Below are positions 36,152-46,286 of a stretch of 64,000 nucleotides of DNA, piece after piece. The notes under the pieces were generated by a model. That model saw only the letters and a list, made by a program, of their open reading frames with translations. It had not been told where the DNA came from and made no database searches. Source of the DNA: Paenibacillus sp. OVF10 (GTDB lineage Bacteria > Bacillota > Bacilli > Paenibacillales > Paenibacillaceae); NCBI GenBank assembly GCA_022836915.1, contig CP094668.1, positions 6,634,001 to 6,698,000 on the forward strand, in the 5' to 3' direction. Made by a program: the position numbers and the translations under genes. Position 1 is the first letter of the stretch. Every line of letters begins with the position of its first letter.

Positions 36152-36181
36152 AAAAAAAGCGCCAACCGCATAGGTAGGCGC
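36152..36181 (-). terminator. terminator of the small membrane gene
   Basis: GCGCC and GGCGC with paired inner bases, followed by TTTTTTT on the minus strand, 13 bases after the stop of the 33-codon gene. Confidence 0.75.
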
Positions 36182-36194
36182 ACTAGATATTCCA

Positions 36195-36296
36195 TTAATA
36201 ACTCCGCCAGTCCTCTTCCTCAGAGCGTACCAGCGAGGCACGTATCACATATACAAAAGCACAGACCAGGATTCCGGTGACAAGACTCATGATCAT
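36195..36296 (-). CDS. small single-helix membrane protein
   Basis: A 31- to 33-residue peptide: hydrophobic helix (SLVTGILVCAFVYVI) then an acidic tail ending SEEEDWRSY. GGAG lies 2 bases before the first ATG (36296) or 8 bases before the second (36290), which I prefer. The adjacent terminator on the same strand supports a real transcript. No family recognised. Confidence 0.55.
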   Translation of the reverse strand: MIMSLVTGILVCAFVYVIRASLVRSEEEDWRSY

Positions 36297-36511
36297 CACT
36301 CCATCCGAATTGAATTCCACCTTGGAGACAATTAGGTGACGTTCAGGCGTTTTTCTCATTTTAGCATACATCACTCAAAAACACAGCCACTTTTGCAAGC
36401 GCTTTCTACGTATAATTTTGTACTGTTTGTCCACTTTTTTCATATATTGATGGCAATAGACATCACAGACTTCCGCACACCGACCATTCCAAAAATAAAG
36501 GAGAAGAATTC

Positions 36512-37768
36512 ATGGCTGCTTCACAACGACTCACCCATGTCCTGGTCACACTCGCTCTCCTGATCCTTTGTGTGTTAATGGTCTTGTATCCAGCGGAAAC
36601 CTGGCATGCAGGTGTACGCGGACTGTCCATCTGGTGGGACGTATTGTTTCCCTCCCTTTTTCCTTTTTTGGTGCTGTCCGAGCTGCTGCTCGGCTTTGGC
36701 ATTGTTCACTTTCTAGGTACCTTACTGAATCCACTGATGCGTCCATTGTTTCGTGTTCCCGGAAGCGGTGGTTTTGTATTTGCCGTAAGCTGTGCATCCG
36801 GTTATCCTACAGGGGCAAAACTGACCGCTCAGTTATGGGAACAAAAGCTGGTTACCCGGGAAGAAGGAGAACGGCTCGTTGCCTTCACGACATCATCCGA
36901 TCCGATCTTTATGATTGGAGCCGTATCGGTTGGGTTCTTCCATAATGTCGCCATCGCTCCAGTATTGGTTGCGAGCCATTACGCTGCAGCTTTTCTGGTG
37001 GGTATGCTCATGCGTTTTCACGGGGGTACAGCAAAAGGCTCACAGCCAGACATCTCTTCTGCATCTCCATCGGAGGAGACACCTCGAAACAGACTGGTAC
37101 GGGCCATCTATGCGATGCATGAAGCCAGAAAGGCTGACGGACGGGAATTCGGTGAACTGCTGCGCCAGGCAGTCTCCTCATCCCTTCGCCTTATTATTAT
37201 CGTAGGAGGGCTGGTTGTATTCTTCTCGGTCATGATGGAGCTGCTTGTACAGACCGGTTGGCTTGGCGGATTATACGGGATAACCGAGCAATTGTTACGA
37301 CATAGCGGACTGCCTCCATCCTTATCTCCTAGCTTGGTCGGTGGGCTGTTTGAAGTAACGCTGGGGAACAAAGAGGCTGGGAGTGCCGGGGCATCCATCC
37401 CACTCGTCTATAAAGTAGCAGCAGCAGCCTTTGTTCTCTCCTGGGGTGGATTATCCGTCCATGCACAGATTATGAGTGTTCTTAGCAACACACCCATGAG
37501 ATACGGTCCATTTCTATTTGCCAGAGCGATTCATGCGCTAATCGCACCTGTGCTGGTCCTGCTGTTATGGACACCCATGATGGGGCGTTCCTCTTCACCC
37601 GTTCTCATGGAGCCCGGTTTCATCCCATCGTTATCAACATATACACCGGACTGGGGACTGATCTTTTTGTCCGGAATGATTGTTTTTGTAAGCCTCATCG
37701 TGTTGTTGTTATTCCTTGCGATATTAAGTTCCATTCTCAAGCCTAGACGACATGCCAAAAATAAGTGA
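36512..37768 (+). CDS. ylbJ: sporulation integral membrane protein YlbJ
   Basis: A 418-residue polytopic membrane protein with the nucleoside-recognition (Gate) fold. SCASGYPTGAKLTAQLWE and GGLFEVTLGNKEAG are conserved in YlbJ, a sigma-E-dependent protein needed for heat-resistant spores, also related to exporters acting at the mother-cell side. AAAGGAG precedes the ATG. It is monocistronic. Confidence 0.9.
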   Translation: MAASQRLTHVLVTLALLILCVLMVLYPAETWHAGVRGLSIWWDVLFPSLFPFLVLSELLLGFGIVHFLGTLLNPLMRPLFRVPGSGGFVFAVSCASGYPTGAKLTAQLWEQKLVTREEGERLVAFTTSSDPIFMIGAVSVGFFHNVAIAPVLVASHYAAAFLVGMLMRFHGGTAKGSQPDISSASPSEETPRNRLVRAIYAMHEARKADGREFGELLRQAVSSSLRLIIIVGGLVVFFSVMMELLVQTGWLGGLYGITEQLLRHSGLPPSLSPSLVGGLFEVTLGNKEAGSAGASIPLVYKVAAAAFVLSWGGLSVHAQIMSVLSNTPMRYGPFLFARAIHALIAPVLVLLLWTPMMGRSSSPVLMEPGFIPSLSTYTPDWGLIFLSGMIVFVSLIVLLLFLAILSSILKPRRHAKNK

Positions 37769-37868
37769 ACGATTCATCTATATTTAACGGAATATGCGCC
37801 CAAACGTTGTGTTCTTTCGCGGAATTGATTATCATCGGTAGTATAATGACCACAAAGGAGCTTTCATC

Positions 37869-38672
37869 TTGAGATACTATGTTCAAGACCGCGGAGACCA
37901 GTTATCGATTGATCTCAGTCAGCAGTTTCATGCGCTGGCGAAGGAAGAAGGGTTCAAGCTGGATGCAGAATCGCCGGAGATTGTTATCTCCATCGGGGGC
38001 GATGGTACGATGCTACAGGCATTTCACAATTTCATCGACCGCATTCCGGATATTGCTTTTGTTGGGGTTCATACAGGCCATCTCGGCTTTTACGCCGATT
38101 GGAAGAAGGAAGAATTACGCGAGTTAGTCAGGCTGATGAGTGGCAAAGGAGATCCGGAACGTCTCAAACCACGCATTGTACAATACCCGCTATTGGAGCT
38201 TGAGATTCGGAAAAAGTCAGGGAATTCCTCTTACATCGCCCTTAATGAATTTACCTTAAAAGGTGTAGACGGTACCGTCGTGGCCCAGGTTGATATTAAC
38301 GATGTGACATTTGAGATGTTCCGTGGGGATGGCATCTGTGTATCCACGCCATCAGGCAGCACCGCATACAACAAGGCCCTTGGCGGTGCCATGGTTCATC
38401 CAACCATCGAGGCCATTCAGATTGCGGAGATTGCATCGATTAATAACCGGGTCTATCGGACACTTGGTTCACCGGTTATTTTGCCCAAGCATCATCATTG
38501 TGATATTTTCTCCCGCAAGGATCAGCGGTTATTGATGACCATTGATCATGTGAATGTGATGGTGGAGGATCTGATCTCCGTCCGTTGTCAGGTATCCAGT
38601 CACAAGGTCAGTTTCGCGCGTTTCCGCCCTTATCCATTCTGGAACCGGGTTCGCACGGCATTTCTTGACTAA
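37869..38672 (+). CDS. nadK: NAD kinase
   Basis: A 267-residue enzyme that phosphorylates NAD to NADP. The catalytic/nucleotide motif SIGGDGTMLQAF (near residue 41) and the NE/D-type region LNEFTLKGVDG and CVSTPSGSTAYNKALGGA are present. TTG start with AAAGGAG 8 bases upstream. NADP made here is used by the zwf step encoded at 45 kb. Confidence 0.93.
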   Translation: MRYYVQDRGDQLSIDLSQQFHALAKEEGFKLDAESPEIVISIGGDGTMLQAFHNFIDRIPDIAFVGVHTGHLGFYADWKKEELRELVRLMSGKGDPERLKPRIVQYPLLELEIRKKSGNSSYIALNEFTLKGVDGTVVAQVDINDVTFEMFRGDGICVSTPSGSTAYNKALGGAMVHPTIEAIQIAEIASINNRVYRTLGSPVILPKHHHCDIFSRKDQRLLMTIDHVNVMVEDLISVRCQVSSHKVSFARFRPYPFWNRVRTAFLD

Positions 38673-38684
38673 AATAAACACACC

Positions 38685-38716
38685 AAAAAAGCGGTCCTTC
38701 TCAGGAACCGCTTTTT
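38685..38716. terminator. bidirectional terminator
   Basis: AAAAAGCGGT and ACCGCTTTTT between convergent nadK and yutD; the yutD stop codon lies in the loop. Confidence 0.88.
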
Positions 38717-39134
38717 GCTTTGGCTTGAGGCTGATCTTTGCTCTTCTGAAGCACAAAGTACGCACAGCCAAAGTTACAATATTCATTGATATAATCCACC
38801 ATACTGGCGATCGTGGAATCCTTTGTCGCTTTCGGATGGTTATCACGGTAAAAACCTTTTAACCTTAACTGGCTATAACCCCAGTCTCCGATAATATAAT
38901 CATAACGCTCCAGCACTTCACTGTAACGATCACGGAAAACCTCTGGATTCCAGCCTTCTTTGTGGTTCTGGACGATTTCATAATTTTTGCCGCCGATCTG
39001 TACAATGACCGGTTCTTTGGGCTTTTCTTCAACTGACTCAACAACCGATTCCTGAACCGGCTCCTGGATCTGTTCCTGAAGTTGGTCCTGAATCTGTTCT
39101 GTGTTTTTTCTTCTTCCAATCCGGTATCCTCCAT
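38701..39134 (-). CDS. yutD: YutD family protein, frame broken near the N-terminus
   Basis: A 144-residue protein when repaired. The conserved YutD core is VQIGGKNYEIVQNHKEGWNPEVF through YDYIIGDWGYSQLRLKGFY, with a C-terminal CNFGCAYFVL pair. A Gln/Glu-rich linker precedes it. Adding one T to the T6 run at 39104-39109 links the core to the ATG at 39134, which overlaps the lipA stop (TGATG). Function unknown; genetic linkage with lipA is common in Bacillales. Confidence 0.85.
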
Positions 39135-40032
39135 CACGCGTGTGTTGCCGCCTGTTCAGCATGTTTGGTAGCCGATTTCACCTGTTCATGCGCATGGTAG
39201 GAGCTGCGTACCATCGGGCCAGATTCGACGTGGCTGAATCCACGTTTTAATCCTTCCTGTTTTAATGCAGCAAACTCCTCTGGCGGATAATACTTTTCAA
39301 CATACAGATGTTTCTCCGATGGCTGCAAATATTGACCAATCGTCATAATATCACAGTTCACCGCACGAAGATCATCCATTGTTGATAAAATTTCATTATA
39401 TTCCTCACCTACACCAAGCATAATGCTTGATTTCGTTGGGATGTTAGGTTGCATTTCTTTGGCACGAGCAAGCAATTCCAATGAACGTTTATATTTCGCC
39501 TTGGCACGTACTTTGTCTGACAACCGCTCAACCGTCTCAATATTGTGATTCAGGATGTCGGGTTTGGCATCCATTACAATCTGCAAAGATTCCCGATCGC
39601 CCAGAAAGTCTGGAATGAGTACTTCAACGCTGCACAATGGCAACCGCCGTCGCACGGCCTTTACCGTCTCTGCAAAGATCGTAGCTCCCCGTCTTTCAGA
39701 TCGTCACGGGCTACACTTGTAATTACGCAGTGTTGCAGATTCATCTGCTCTGCTGCTTCCGCCACACGTTCTGGTTCCTGCAAATCAAGCTCCGTTGGCA
39801 AGCCCGTATTCACCGCGCAAAAACGGCATGCCCTTGTGCAAATATCGCCCAAAATCATAAAAGTGGCCGTTCTATTGGCCCAGCATTCATAAATATTCGG
39901 ACACCGTGCTTCCTCACATACCGTATGCAGCGTTTTGGAACGCATCATCGTTTTCATTTCCTGATAGTTATCGCCGGTTGTCAATTTGATCCGAATCCAA
40001 TCCGGCTTCGGTTCTTTAACACGTTTAGCCAA
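39134..40032 (-). CDS. lipA: lipoyl synthase, frame broken
   Basis: A 299-residue radical-SAM enzyme when repaired; it inserts two sulfurs into protein-bound octanoyl groups to make lipoate. The auxiliary cluster motif CEEARCPNIYEC and the radical-SAM motif CTRACRFC are visible. The C4 run at 39687-39690 is one base short; restoring it gives DLKDGGATIFAETVKAVR and continuity. The TTG at 40032 gives LAKRVKEPKPDW with GAAGG 8 bases upstream. Essential for pyruvate dehydrogenase and the glycine cleavage system. Confidence 0.93.
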
Positions 40033-40270
40033 TGCATAAACCTTCTTTCTACTGAAGTTAGGCTGTTGCTCGGAACATATTATACCATGAAAGCGCTGGA
40101 AAAACCCCATTTGTCACATCTTGTGCATTCATGCCCGATATGGACAAGTTGTATAATTCGATTCCCCCAAGAGCTTACATGGATAAAATGAGAACTTTTG
40201 AAGAACGCTAACCTTTAGCTTGGTTCATCGGGTACCTTGTATCATTCTAATGGAAAGGGGCTGCTTCCCA

Positions 40271-41340
40271 GTGCAACAACGCTTGACCTTCAGGCACACG
40301 TACCGCTTTTGGATCAAAACATTACTTGCAGGTACTCTGCTTCTCCCATTCTTGCCTGTTGAAGTTTACAGTGAACCCGCTCAGGCCGCTCCCAAACCAC
40401 AGGCTGCCGAGTTAAAACCCGCAGACATTTTCGCTGCACGTCGCCATTTATATGAAACCATCGGTCAGATGACCCAGATTCCCTGGTACAGGCTTGCTGC
40501 CATTGATCAGTATGAACGAACGATTACTCGCGCACATCCAAAGGATCGCAAACATCCGGAGCGGCTTACGGGTATCTTCATGACCCCTCCGGCCTGGAGA
40601 GGATGGCTAAATCCCGATGAGACGGATCAACATCCGGAATCCATTCTTTTTTCAAAGGATATGGACGTGATGGTTCAGGAGACGGTATAGCGGATGCCAA
40701 CAATGATCAGGATGTGCTGTACAGCATGGCTTCTGTTATTCAAGGTTACGGAAACAAGCAAGAGGACTTCAACATTGCCTTGTGGGAATATTATCACAAT
40801 TCCCGTGCTGTGCAACGGATACAGCAATTCGCGAAGTTATATGAGCATTTTGACAATCTGGATCTATTCGGACATGCCTTTCCAGTCCCGCTTGGAACCA
40901 ACTACTCTTATCGCAGTACCTGGGGGACGAAACGAAGCTGGGGTGGTTATCGCATTCATGAGGGAACAGATATTTTTGCTCCGCATGGCCTGCCTGTGCG
41001 CAGTACCTGTTACGGGGTCGTGGAAATCAAAGGCTGGAATCCGTTTGGCGGCTGGCGCATCGGAATTCGGGATTTGAACAACCATTATCACTATTACGCC
41101 CACCTCTCGGGTTTTGACAAAAGTGCACGCATTGGTGAAGTTGTGATCCCTGGTCAGGTTGTAGGTTGGGTTGGCAGTTCAGGTTACGGGAAACCTGGGA
41201 CACAGGGCAAATTCCCTCCACATCTGCACTATGGGATCTACCGGGACAGCGGACTGCACGAATGGTCGTTCGATCCTTATCCACAGCTGAAACATTGGGA
41301 ACAGGATGAACGCAAACAAAAGAGCAAGAAAAGTAAGTGA
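40271..41340 (+). CDS. secreted M23 family peptidase, frame broken
   Basis: A 356-residue exported LytM-type zinc peptidase when repaired, likely cutting peptidoglycan cross-bridges. A signal helix (LLAGTLLLPFLPVEVYS) is followed by a helical region and the M23 domain with HEGTDIFAPHG (His-x3-Asp) and HLHYG (His-x-His). The T6 run at 40647-40652 is one base short; with it the frame reads FFKGYGRDGSGDG. The GTG at 40271 has AAAGGGG 10 bases upstream. Divergent from lipA. A spore or wall role is inference. Confidence 0.87.
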
Positions 41341-41458
41341 GATGAGGATATGCTCCGTACGTGGAAGCAATTTGCAGTACACCACATGTCTTGACCCAAA
41401 CCTGTAAATTGGCGGGATTAAGTCGATTCTCTTCGGCTCAGAGTACGATAAGTATTGG

Positions 41459-41491
41459 AAAAAGGGACCTCTTAGATAGAGGTCCCTTTTT
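41459..41491. terminator. bidirectional terminator
   Basis: AAAAAGGGACCTC and GAGGTCCCTTTTT with a 7-base loop, between convergent M23 peptidase and yunB. Confidence 0.92.
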
Positions 41492-41517
41492 CGCTTTGCT
41501 TTAGATATTTGTGTGTA

Positions 41518-42393
41518 TCATGGGTGCGCGTCCTTATTGAGCTGAAATCCCCATTCACATCAGGCAGATCATCCGGCTCAATTTCAAGTTCATTCCCTTG
41601 CAAAGGGTTTGACGGCGTCTGTTGCTGGTTCTGGCTAGGGGATTCGTAGTTACTCCATTATCGCTTGATACACCCGTATGACCTGATGGCAGCGCAATAG
41701 CTGGGGCATTACTGCCGTTACTGCCCACTGGCTTGCCCTGATTATCGTAATAATACATTGGCACATCCCCGACAACCAGCAGGTAGGAAATCGGGATCTC
41801 CGTATCGACCGTTTCGGGCTCCATGTCAAATGGCACCACGACCGCGACCTCAGCAATGATGTGAATGTACACTTCCACCAAAATCATGTTAATACCCGCA
41901 TTCTGCTGACGGGTGTTCAGGTCCACTTTGACAGCGCCTTGGGGCTCTATACGAACCGGTATACTCGGGCCAAATGAAGCCAGCACCGGACTGCCGAGCG
42001 CCTGCCCCAGCGGGATTTTTTCTTTTAACATGTGTACATTCTGCAGCGTGGATTGCACAATATTCATCGTACTTGCGGTGATTCGCATATGCTCATTGTA
42101 GTTCAGCATGAAACCGGACACTTTTCCGGCGGTATCCGTCTTCCAATCAATCAGTCCTTCGTTGGTTTTGCCATCTGCAACCTGTGCTGTAATTGCCTTG
42201 TTGATCGCTTCGGTCGCAATCTGCTTCACTCTGATCTTGGCCAAGTGCATGATGGGGGCTTCATTTTCTTATCTACATAAGCAAAGCCCTGCATCAAACA
42301 AAACGCGGTGACCAATAAAATGATTAACCACATTTTGCGTTTGCCGCTTGGCGGCTTACGGCGTCTCCGGCTTCGCCATTTTCTTCTCATCAT
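41518..42393 (-). CDS. yunB: sporulation protein YunB, frame broken three times
   Basis: A 292-residue protein when repaired, sigma-E-dependent in Bacillus and needed for proper spores. It has a very basic N-terminus (RRKWRSRRRRK), one transmembrane helix and an outer domain with SGFMLNYNEHM and IPLGQALGSP. Breaks are at the G5 run 42254-42258, the G4 run 41638-41641 and probably the C4 run 41549-41552. The last is less certain: without it the protein would end inside the terminator. The ATG at 42393 has GGGGAGGG 8 bases upstream. Confidence 0.82.
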
Positions 42394-42581
42394 CGAAGTG
42401 TCCCTCCCCTACGGGATGAGCTATAGGCTATATGTTAACCTTATGCACCGTTGTCCCGAAAAAGAAGGACAGTACGTGGACACTGGATAGAAAGTAACAA
42501 CAACATTAAAGGGACAAGTACTCCTCGTACTCCTCATTGGCTAAACTAACAGGAAATCGGAAACTACATAAACAGAGATAA

Positions 42582-42626
42582 AAAAACCTTTCACCCGCAG
42601 ATTACTCTGCAAGGCGAAAGGTTTTA
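42582..42626 (-). terminator. terminator of the fsa gene
   Basis: AAACCTTTC and GAAAGGTTT with inner GCAG/CTGC pairing; TTTTTT follows on the minus strand. Confidence 0.85.
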
Positions 42627-42665
42627 CGTTCAGACCAACCAAAGATTCAGGCCATGTCTATCCTT

Positions 42666-43310
42666 TTATTTCGGAACAGATTCCCAGTCTTTCAGGAAAC
42701 GTTCAATTCCGCTGTCCGTCAGTGGGTGTTTCCAAAGTGTCGGCAGAAGCGAACCCGGAATGGTGGCAATATGCGCACCGGAAAGGGCTGCATCCTCTAC
42801 ATGTTTGATATTGCGAATGCTTGCTGCGATAATCTCGGAAGGCAGATCATACATGTCCAGAATAAGACGCAGATCACGAATCAATTTCATACCATCCACC
42901 GCAATATCATCCAAGCGACCAACGAATGGACTGATGAAGGTTGCACCGGCTTTCGCAGCCATCAGGCCCTGTGCTGCGGAGAAAATCAGCGTAACATTGG
43001 TTTTAATCCCTTTTTGCGTCAACTCATGACAAGCGTACAGCCCATCTTCGGTCATCGGCAATTTAATGACTACATTTGGTGCCCATTCTGCAATTTCATA
43101 AGCTTCCTTCAACATATCCTCGGCTTTGAGACCGATGACTTCAGCACTGACCGGGCCTTTAACAACGCCACAGATCTCCTGAATGACTTCTTTAAATACG
43201 CGACCTTCTTTGGCAATCAAAGACGGGTTAGTCGTGACTCCATCCACCAGACCCAGACGTTCGATCCGTTTGATTTCTTCCACATTCCCTGTATCCAAGA
43301 AAAATTTCAT
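42666..43310 (-). CDS. fsa: fructose-6-phosphate aldolase / transaldolase-like
   Basis: A 214-residue small transaldolase-fold enzyme (MipB/TalC, YwjH type). The Schiff-base Lys is in NVVIKLPMTEDG (near residue 83). VDGVTTNPSLIAKEG and SPFVGRLDDI are family marks. Such short forms act as transaldolase in the non-oxidative pentose phosphate pathway or as F6P aldolase; position next to gnd and zwf favours transaldolase. Confidence 0.9.
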   Translation of the reverse strand: MKFFLDTGNVEEIKRIERLGLVDGVTTNPSLIAKEGRVFKEVIQEICGVVKGPVSAEVIGLKAEDMLKEAYEIAEWAPNVVIKLPMTEDGLYACHELTQKGIKTNVTLIFSAAQGLMAAKAGATFISPFVGRLDDIAVDGMKLIRDLRLILDMYDLPSEIIAASIRNIKHVEDAALSGAHIATIPGSLLPTLWKHPLTDSGIERFLKDWESVPK

Positions 43311-43377
43311 GATATGTTACCTCCACTTGATGAATTCGTAAACACGATATAAGTCATTACCCGATTCTCATCATATG

Positions 43378-44289
43378 TTAACAGTTATATATAAAATTAA
43401 TTTTCTCTACAGCGTGACCGCCAAATTCATTACGCAATGCTGCTACCACTTTACCTGTGAATGTGTCTGTCTCCAGGGAACGGTAACGCATCAGCAAGGA
43501 CAACGCGATAACCGGTGTAGCGGTTTGAAGGTCAAATGCCGTTTCTACCGTCCAACGTCCTTCACCGGAAGAGTGCATTACGCCTTTAATCTCATCGAGG
43601 TTTGCATCTTTGGAGAAGGCACGTTCTGTCAGCTCCATCAACCAAGAGCGGATAACGGAACCGTTGTTCCATACGCGAGCCACTTGTTCGAAGTCGAAAT
43701 CAAATCCACTTTTCTCCAATACGTCAAAACCTTCACCGATGGATGCCATCATACCGTACTCGATACCATTGTGAACCATTTTGAGGAAGTGACCGCTGCC
43801 CGCTTTACCAGCATACAGGTAGCCATTCTCCACGGAAGTATCTTTGAATGCCGGTTCAACGATGGCCCAAGCTTCCGGGTCTCCACCGATCATATAACAT
43901 GCTCCATTACGTGCGCCTTCCATACCGCCAGATGTACCTGCATCCATGTAGTTTATGCCTTTAGTTTTCATCTCTTCGTAGCGACGGATGGATTCTTTGT
44001 AGTGGGAGTTACCCGCTTCAATAATGATGTCGCCTTTGGACAACAATGGGCTAACTTCAGCCAGCACAGCGTCTACCACGTTGTGGGGAACCATGATCCA
44101 CAATACACGTGGGGATTCGAGCGAAGCCACCATCTCTGCGTAAGAAGATACGCCTTCAGCGCCGTATTCTTTCATTTCATTTACTGCTTCAGCGTTCAGG
44201 TCAAAAGCAACCACTTCGTGTTTGTGATCAATCAGGTTTCTACCCAGGTTCAATCCCATTTTTCCTAATCCGACAAGTCCAAGTTTCAT
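43378..44289 (-). CDS. gnd: 6-phosphogluconate dehydrogenase, short (YqeC-like) form
   Basis: A 303-residue decarboxylating 6PGDH. The Rossmann motif GLVGLGKMGLNLGRNL, the NGI-type active-site region KMVHNGIEYG and the DAGTSGGMEGA loop are present. This short form (about 300 residues, versus 470 for the usual NADP enzyme) is often NAD-preferring; the acidic Asp after the second strand (AFDLNAEAV) fits NAD. AGGAGG-like AGGAGGA precedes the ATG. Copy B of the structured repeat is just upstream in the same orientation. Confidence 0.92.
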   Translation of the reverse strand: MKLGLVGLGKMGLNLGRNLIDHKHEVVAFDLNAEAVNEMKEYGAEGVSSYAEMVASLESPRVLWIMVPHNVVDAVLAEVSPLLSKGDIIIEAGNSHYKESIRRYEEMKTKGINYMDAGTSGGMEGARNGACYMIGGDPEAWAIVEPAFKDTSVENGYLYAGKAGSGHFLKMVHNGIEYGMMASIGEGFDVLEKSGFDFDFEQVARVWNNGSVIRSWLMELTERAFSKDANLDEIKGVMHSSGEGRWTVETAFDLQTATPVIALSLLMRYRSLETDTFTGKVVAALRNEFGGHAVEKINFIYNC

Positions 44290-44368
44290 TTCAAAATCCT
44301 CCTGTTATGAACAATGTTTAAATTTCATGTGCGCTCAATATTAAAAATAAGTGCTTAACGTTTGGCGA

Positions 44369-44504
44369 AGTAACCGTTCCGGTAACGAATCGTTCTTTTG
44401 ATCGCTGTTATCCCCAGATTTTTTGAATCTCCTATATAGGAGAAAATCCGGGGATAAAGGCGAACGCTTTGCTTCTACAGAATCGATTTCGTCCCCTACA
44501 CTAC
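44369..44504 (-). repeat. dispersed structured element, copy B
   Basis: Read on the minus strand it aligns with copy A (24951-25089). The centre forms a 14-pair perfect stem TATCCCCGGATTTT/AAAATCTGGGGATA, extended through a CT/CA internal loop by TCGC/GCGA, capped by the palindrome CTCCTATATAGGAG. The conserved flanks are the same as in copy A. It ends about 80 bases before the gnd start, in sense. Confidence 0.75.
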
Positions 44505-44570
44505 ATTCTCAGCGTTTAAGCCAACCCATTTTCAAAACTGAACAGCTAATCTATATTCAAAAATTTTCAC

Positions 44571-44599
44571 GGCCTTCCGGCAAACATAACCGGAAGGGC
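44571..44599 (-). terminator. possible terminator of zwf
   Basis: GCCCTTCCGG-TTATGTTTG-CCGGAAGGCC on the minus strand, followed after a few bases by ATTTTTG. It lies about 230 bases after the zwf stop. Confidence 0.55.
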
Positions 44600-44831
44600 T
44601 TATGCAAAATTGGAACGGTATAATTCGTAATAGATACTGTGTTATATCAACAATTTACCTTCGATCCAACTCGCTTCTGAGTTCAAGCTCTAAGGTAATA
44701 AAACATCTCGTTCTATATCCTGTTGACTTGGAAGAAGCATTTGGATTGTGCAAAATGTTCATGGGTGAGCAGAACGGATTGTACTGTTGTTTTTACTATT
44801 GTGTTCTCTTATGCTCGCTTTTTCGTTTCAC

Positions 44832-46286
44832 TTACCACCAACGGTAGCCGTCTGCTGCTGTCAGGCGATCTGCTGACTCTGGTCCATGCGAACCTGCACT
44901 GTACGTATCCAGTGGCACGCTGCCAGCTTCGAATGCTTCCTGAATCGGTTGCACCCATTGCCATGCCAGCTCCACTTCGTTCCAGTGAGCAAAGAAGGTG
45001 GAATCTCCACGCATCGCATCAAAGATCAGATTCTCGTATGCTTCAGGGATATTACGTTTACCGGAGTTGAAGGTCATATGCATTGGTTCCACTTCACCAT
45101 GGTTCAACGGATTCTTCGCATTTAATTGAAGGGAAATACTTTCTCCCGGACCAATTTCAATCGTAAGCAGGTTAGGTTCCGTTGTATTCTCGGATTCATG
45201 CCCCGTTTTGAGTGGAGACTTGAATTCAACAACGATTCTGGTGGATTTCTCAGCCAGGCGTTTACCTGTACGGATATAAAATGGAACCTCGCTCCAGAAC
45301 GGATCATCGATCCAAAGTCTTGCGGCAACATAGGTCTCGTTCTGAGATCCGGCTGGGATGCCAGGCTCGTCCAGATATCCAACAACCGAAGCGCCTTGCA
45401 GCTCACCTGCTGCATATTGCGCCCGAACAACTTCAGAAGCGATATTTTCTTTTGTCAACGGACGAAGTGCTTCAGCAATTTTTTGTTTTTTGAATTGAAT
45501 TTCTTCCGGTGTGCAACGTTTTGGCAAATGCAAACCAATCATCATCAGCAACTGAAGCATATGGTTCTGGAACATGTCACGAAGGGCACCGCTTTGGTCG
45601 TAATACGCGGCACGTTCTTCAACACCCACCGTCTCACTTGCCGTGATTTGTACATTGGCAATATAACGGTTAGACCACAACGCCTGAATTACCGGATTTG
45701 CATAGGTGAGCGTCTCAATATTTTGAACCATCGGTTTACCGAGGAAATGGTCAATGCGATAGATCTCTTCTTCCGCAAAGGTATTGCTCAGTTTTTCGTT
45801 CAGATCACGAGCCGATTGCAGATCGTGTCCGAATGGTTTTTCGATAATCAGTTTCTTCCAGCCTTTGGTGTTACCCAGGCCACTTTCTTGAATGTTTAAT
45901 GCGATTGGCTCAAAGAATTCCGGTGCCACCGACATGTAGAACATGCGGTTTTCGGGAATGTTAAGCTCTTGTTCACGCTGTTGAACCAACTCCAACAGTT
46001 TGGTGTAATCTTCAAGCTTCGTATTATTTAAAGAACAATAACGGAAAGCTCCAATGAAATCACGAACCTGAGATGCTTCTTCTGGCGTCTGACGTGAGAA
46101 TTCGTGCAGTGACTTTTCAACATTGGCCTGGAAGTCCATATCCGACAATTCACGTCGTCCCAATCCGATAACGGAGAAAGATTTCGGCATTTTCTGATCC
46201 ATGTACAAGTTATATAATGCAGGGTAAATCTTGCGTTTGGCTAAATCGCCTGTTGCCCCGAACAGGACAAATGTCATTGCATCCAT
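44832..46286 (-). CDS. zwf: glucose-6-phosphate dehydrogenase
   Basis: A 484-residue enzyme oxidising glucose-6-phosphate to 6-phosphogluconolactone with NADP, the entry to the oxidative pentose phosphate pathway. The nucleotide motif FGATGDLAKRK, the substrate motif EKPFGHD and the active-site YRIDHFLGK are present. Length is standard. Upstream of gnd and fsa on the same strand, but separated by a hairpin and the structured repeat. Confidence 0.96.
   Translation of the reverse strand: MDAMTFVLFGATGDLAKRKIYPALYNLYMDQKMPKSFSVIGLGRRELSDMDFQANVEKSLHEFSRQTPEEASQVRDFIGAFRYCSLNNTKLEDYTKLLELVQQREQELNIPENRMFYMSVAPEFFEPIALNIQESGLGNTKGWKKLIIEKPFGHDLQSARDLNEKLSNTFAEEEIYRIDHFLGKPMVQNIETLTYANPVIQALWSNRYIANVQITASETVGVEERAAYYDQSGALRDMFQNHMLQLLMMIGLHLPKRCTPEEIQFKKQKIAEALRPLTKENIASEVVRAQYAAGELQGASVVGYLDEPGIPAGSQNETYVAARLWIDDPFWSEVPFYIRTGKRLAEKSTRIVVEFKSPLKTGHESENTTEPNLLTIEIGPGESISLQLNAKNPLNHGEVEPMHMTFNSGKRNIPEAYENLIFDAMRGDSTFFAHWNEVELAWQWVQPIQEAFEAGSVPLDTYSAGSHGPESADRLTAADGYRWW

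Noticed and set aside
39134..40032. lipA as a split or inactivated gene
   Set aside because: Both cluster motifs and all family blocks are intact and only one G is missing from a run; lipoyl synthase is needed by a respiring cell.
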